Assembly (NCBI GenBank): GCA_028818995.1
Contig: JAPPMR010000569.1
Span: 1 to 5,904 of the forward strand
Reading direction: 5' to 3'
Length of the DNA: 5,904 nt
Origin: Candidatus Poribacteria bacterium
GTDB lineage: Bacteria > Poribacteria > WGA-4E > WGA-3G
A model generated the notes under the pieces. The model ran no database searches, was not told where the DNA came from, and saw nothing but the letters and a program-made list of their open reading frames with translations. Shown here one piece after another: positions 4,209 to 5,904 of this stretch. Every line of letters begins with the position of its first letter. Position 1 is the stretch's first letter. A program made the position numbers and the translations under genes.

Positions 4209-5531
4209 TTATTGAATCTGTTCTACTACTTCCTTACTTGCCTTAAAAAGATCATGTAAATGCAGATAGCGGAAAAGTGAACTTCTCCCTGTGAGATGTA
4301 AATTTTCAAACGTCTCAAAATAATTAACGAGATGCTTCACATTTTCTTCAAACCCAACCTCAAGCACTGGATAAGCAAAAGGCAGTTTATAACTTTGGTA
4401 ATGAATAATCTCATCAGAATGTAGAGGTTTGACGCGACACAATGCTTCCCACACCTCGGCGCGGAGTGCTGTTTCCGACATTTTCCACGCGTCACTATCG
4501 CTAAAACAAGGTATTTCAAGCACTATTACCGTTTGTCCTTCTGGTGCCATATACGGACTGCGATTTTTGGGTTCATAGAGACGCGTAAACGGAAATTCTT
4601 CGCTTGGAAAGTAGATTGAGGCATTGGAAGAAAATGAATCCCGGTTCAAGCAAAAAACGCAAAGCACAAGGTGTCTATATTTAATTGTATCTGCAATGGT
4701 GCAGAGTTCCAGCGGCGGTGCTGGCTCTAACATCCGCATTGAAAGTGTCAGTGGTAGTGTATTAATCACTGTGGCGACCTCAATCTCAATATCGTCGTTT
4801 AAAATGATCTTCTCAATTTTACTATTTTTATGAATTAAGCGGCTTACTTTGTGATTGTATTTGATTCGTTCATCTCCGATAAATTCAGATAGTTTGTCAG
4901 GAATCATACCGATACCGTATTTTGGATAAAAGAAGGTGCCATCTAAATGCGCGGGATTCTGCGGTGTGCCAAACACAGTCGAACGGAGAAAACTCCAAAG
5001 GTCTAACCCTTTGAGTCGGTTACCTGAAATGGCAGTGGAGAGTTTGTGCGTTGGCTCTCCCCACAGTTTTTCGGAATAGTTCAACAGAAAACGTTCCGCC
5101 AATGTTTTTCCATATCGTCTAAGCGCAAGTTCTTCGAAGTTTTTTGCCTGTTTTCCATTTCCGCTACGCAGTTTATCCCACGCAATTTTCAGTAAAGTTT
5201 TCGTCTCCAGTTTTTCGACCAGATCGTTAAGTGTTAGCGGAAATCGATAAAACTTCTCTTGGTAAAAAATCTCGCTTGGTGCATCTACTCGTAGCAGATT
5301 ATCACCGAGAAGCTGTTTAACCTCTCCTGTGACTTCTGGGTCCTTATCGTGGAAGCGGTGTGCACCTGTATCAAATCGGAAATTATCCAACTGAAGTGTT
5401 CGGCAGTTTCCACCGACATTTTCACCTGCCTCGTAAATGACAAAATCGAGGTTCTGTTGCTTGGCATAGTAGCCCGCTGTTAGTCCAGCAGGACCACCAC
5501 CGAGAATATGAATATCAGCCGTTTCCATCAT
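4209..5531 (-). CDS. FAD-dependent oxidoreductase, amine-oxidase/UDP-galactopyranose-mutase-like
   Basis: A 440-residue flavoprotein. An N-terminal Rossmann fold binds FAD: GGGPAG at 11-16 (GxGxxG), ribose-binding acid E34 and GG at 40-41. FDTGAHRF at 53-60 and YPKYGIGMIP at 202-211 are typical of the family related to protoporphyrinogen oxidase, phytoene desaturase and UDP-galactopyranose mutase. The C-terminal LTGRSSLFRYLHLHDLF (413-429) is the second FAD-contact segment. The best fit by eye is the HemY-like group annotated as PRK07208, often found in polysaccharide loci; the protein is somewhat shorter than that group. The substrate is unknown, and a true heme-pathway role is not supported. 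The start is the first of two adjacent ATGs, with GGAG eight bases upstream. It lies 47 bp after the stop of the glycosyltransferase-like gene, so the two are probably cotranscribed. Confidence 0.88.
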   Translation of the reverse strand: MMETADIHILGGGPAGLTAGYYAKQQNLDFVIYEAGENVGGNCRTLQLDNFRFDTGAHRFHDKDPEVTGEVKQLLGDNLLRVDAPSEIFYQEKFYRFPLTLNDLVEKLETKTLLKIAWDKLRSGNGKQAKNFEELALRRYGKTLAERFLLNYSEKLWGEPTHKLSTAISGNRLKGLDLWSFLRSTVFGTPQNPAHLDGTFFYPKYGIGMIPDKLSEFIGDERIKYNHKVSRLIHKNSKIEKIILNDDIEIEVATVINTLPLTLSMRMLEPAPPLELCTIADTIKYRHLVLCVFCLNRDSFSSNASIYFPSEEFPFTRLYEPKNRSPYMAPEGQTVIVLEIPCFSDSDAWKMSETALRAEVWEALCRVKPLHSDEIIHYQSYKLPFAYPVLEVGFEENVKHLVNYFETFENLHLTGRSSLFRYLHLHDLFKASKEVVEQIQ

Positions 5532-5578
5532 GTTTTACACTCCACGAATACATACTACTGCACTTTGTCCTTACGACT

Positions 5579-5904
5579 TCAGTATTCATATAACGACAAT
5601 TCGGACCACATCCGATTAACATACGGATTGTGATAGAAAGTCTTTTCCGATTTCGGCACCCGATCTGGCAGGGCACCTCCAATAGCGACAATTCCGGTTT
5701 CCAATTCATCAAGTTGGGCAAGGTCTGCTTCGCTTTTAATCGGTATGTAGTTTGCCTCTACTCCCTGCGAAACTAAGTAGTATTTAATCAACGGCACAGA
5801 CACAATATGCAGTTTTTTATCTTGTTCACTCTGTTTGTCGTGTAGGTATTTGTGTATTTGGGCAATCGCTGTCGGTTTTGTGTGTTGAACGACAGTATGT
5901 AGTG
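5579..5904 (-). CDS. C-terminal part of a probable GT39-type membrane glycosyltransferase (5' end beyond window)
   Basis: The frame is open from the right window edge to a TGA at 5579-5581, giving the last 107 residues of a larger protein. A GTG at 5803 is internal: the frame continues upstream without a stop. What is visible is a soluble alpha/beta segment: a helix with IAQIHKYLHD, a strand KLHIVSVPLIKYYLV, a second strand IPIKSEADL, then IVAIGG and a closing HNPYVNRMW. This resembles the periplasmic C-terminal domain found after the membrane helices in PMT/ArnT-like (family 39) glycosyltransferases, but the membrane part and catalytic residues lie outside the window, so the call is an inference. 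It is followed after 47 bp by the FAD enzyme gene, which is consistent with a surface-glycan or polyprenol-linked sugar locus. Confidence 0.5.
   Translation of the reverse strand, partial: LHTVVQHTKPTAIAQIHKYLHDKQSEQDKKLHIVSVPLIKYYLVSQGVEANYIPIKSEADLAQLDELETGIVAIGGALPDRVPKSEKTFYHNPYVNRMWSELSLYEY

Noticed and set aside
4209..5531. Protoporphyrinogen oxidase (heme synthesis) as the product name
   Set aside because: The similarity is at superfamily level; neighbours look glycan-related and no other heme-synthesis genes are present.

Overview
The window is an AT-rich stretch of a bacterial chromosome. A Sec-type lipoprotein with a lipobox, repeated single-pass or hairpin membrane anchors and good Shine-Dalgarno (SD) sequences all point to a bacterium, probably diderm. 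No gene identifies the lineage. An uncultivated phylum such as Poribacteria is possible, but that is an impression only.

Layout from left to right. (1) Positions 1-1728, minus strand: two tightly linked genes for membrane-anchored, coiled-coil-rich proteins of unknown function. The upstream gene (starts at 1728) has two N-terminal membrane helices, a long charged helical region and a four-cysteine cluster. Its reading frame breaks at a run of five A's (1059-1063) and continues in the -1 frame to 818, four bases before the next gene. The downstream gene (starts at 813, runs off the left edge) has one N-terminal membrane helix and also a strong internal SD/ATG at residue 66. (2) Positions 1729-2298: a long divergent intergenic region full of inverted repeats, including a 19-bp palindrome over a candidate minus-strand promoter and a long hairpin that reuses the same GTGTAAA half-site. 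(3) Positions 2299-2952, plus strand: a lipocalin-like lipoprotein. (4) Positions 2986-3020: a 12-bp-stem terminator between convergent genes. (5) Positions 3051-5904, minus strand: four co-oriented genes, transcribed right to left. These are the C-terminal end of a probable glycosyltransferase-39-type membrane protein, an FAD-dependent amine-oxidase/UDP-galactopyranose-mutase-like enzyme, an IsdG/HmoA-like heme-degrading monooxygenase, and a ferritin-like diiron protein.

The two right-hand enzymes next to the ferritin suggest an iron theme: one frees iron from heme and the other oxidises or stores it. The glycosyltransferase-like fragment and the FAD enzyme suggest cell-surface glycan or polyprenol chemistry. 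The parts least explained by known families are the frameshifted coiled-coil membrane protein with its partner, and the palindrome-rich region between them and the lipoprotein gene. No tRNA, rRNA, CRISPR array, insertion sequence or replication origin was recognised.
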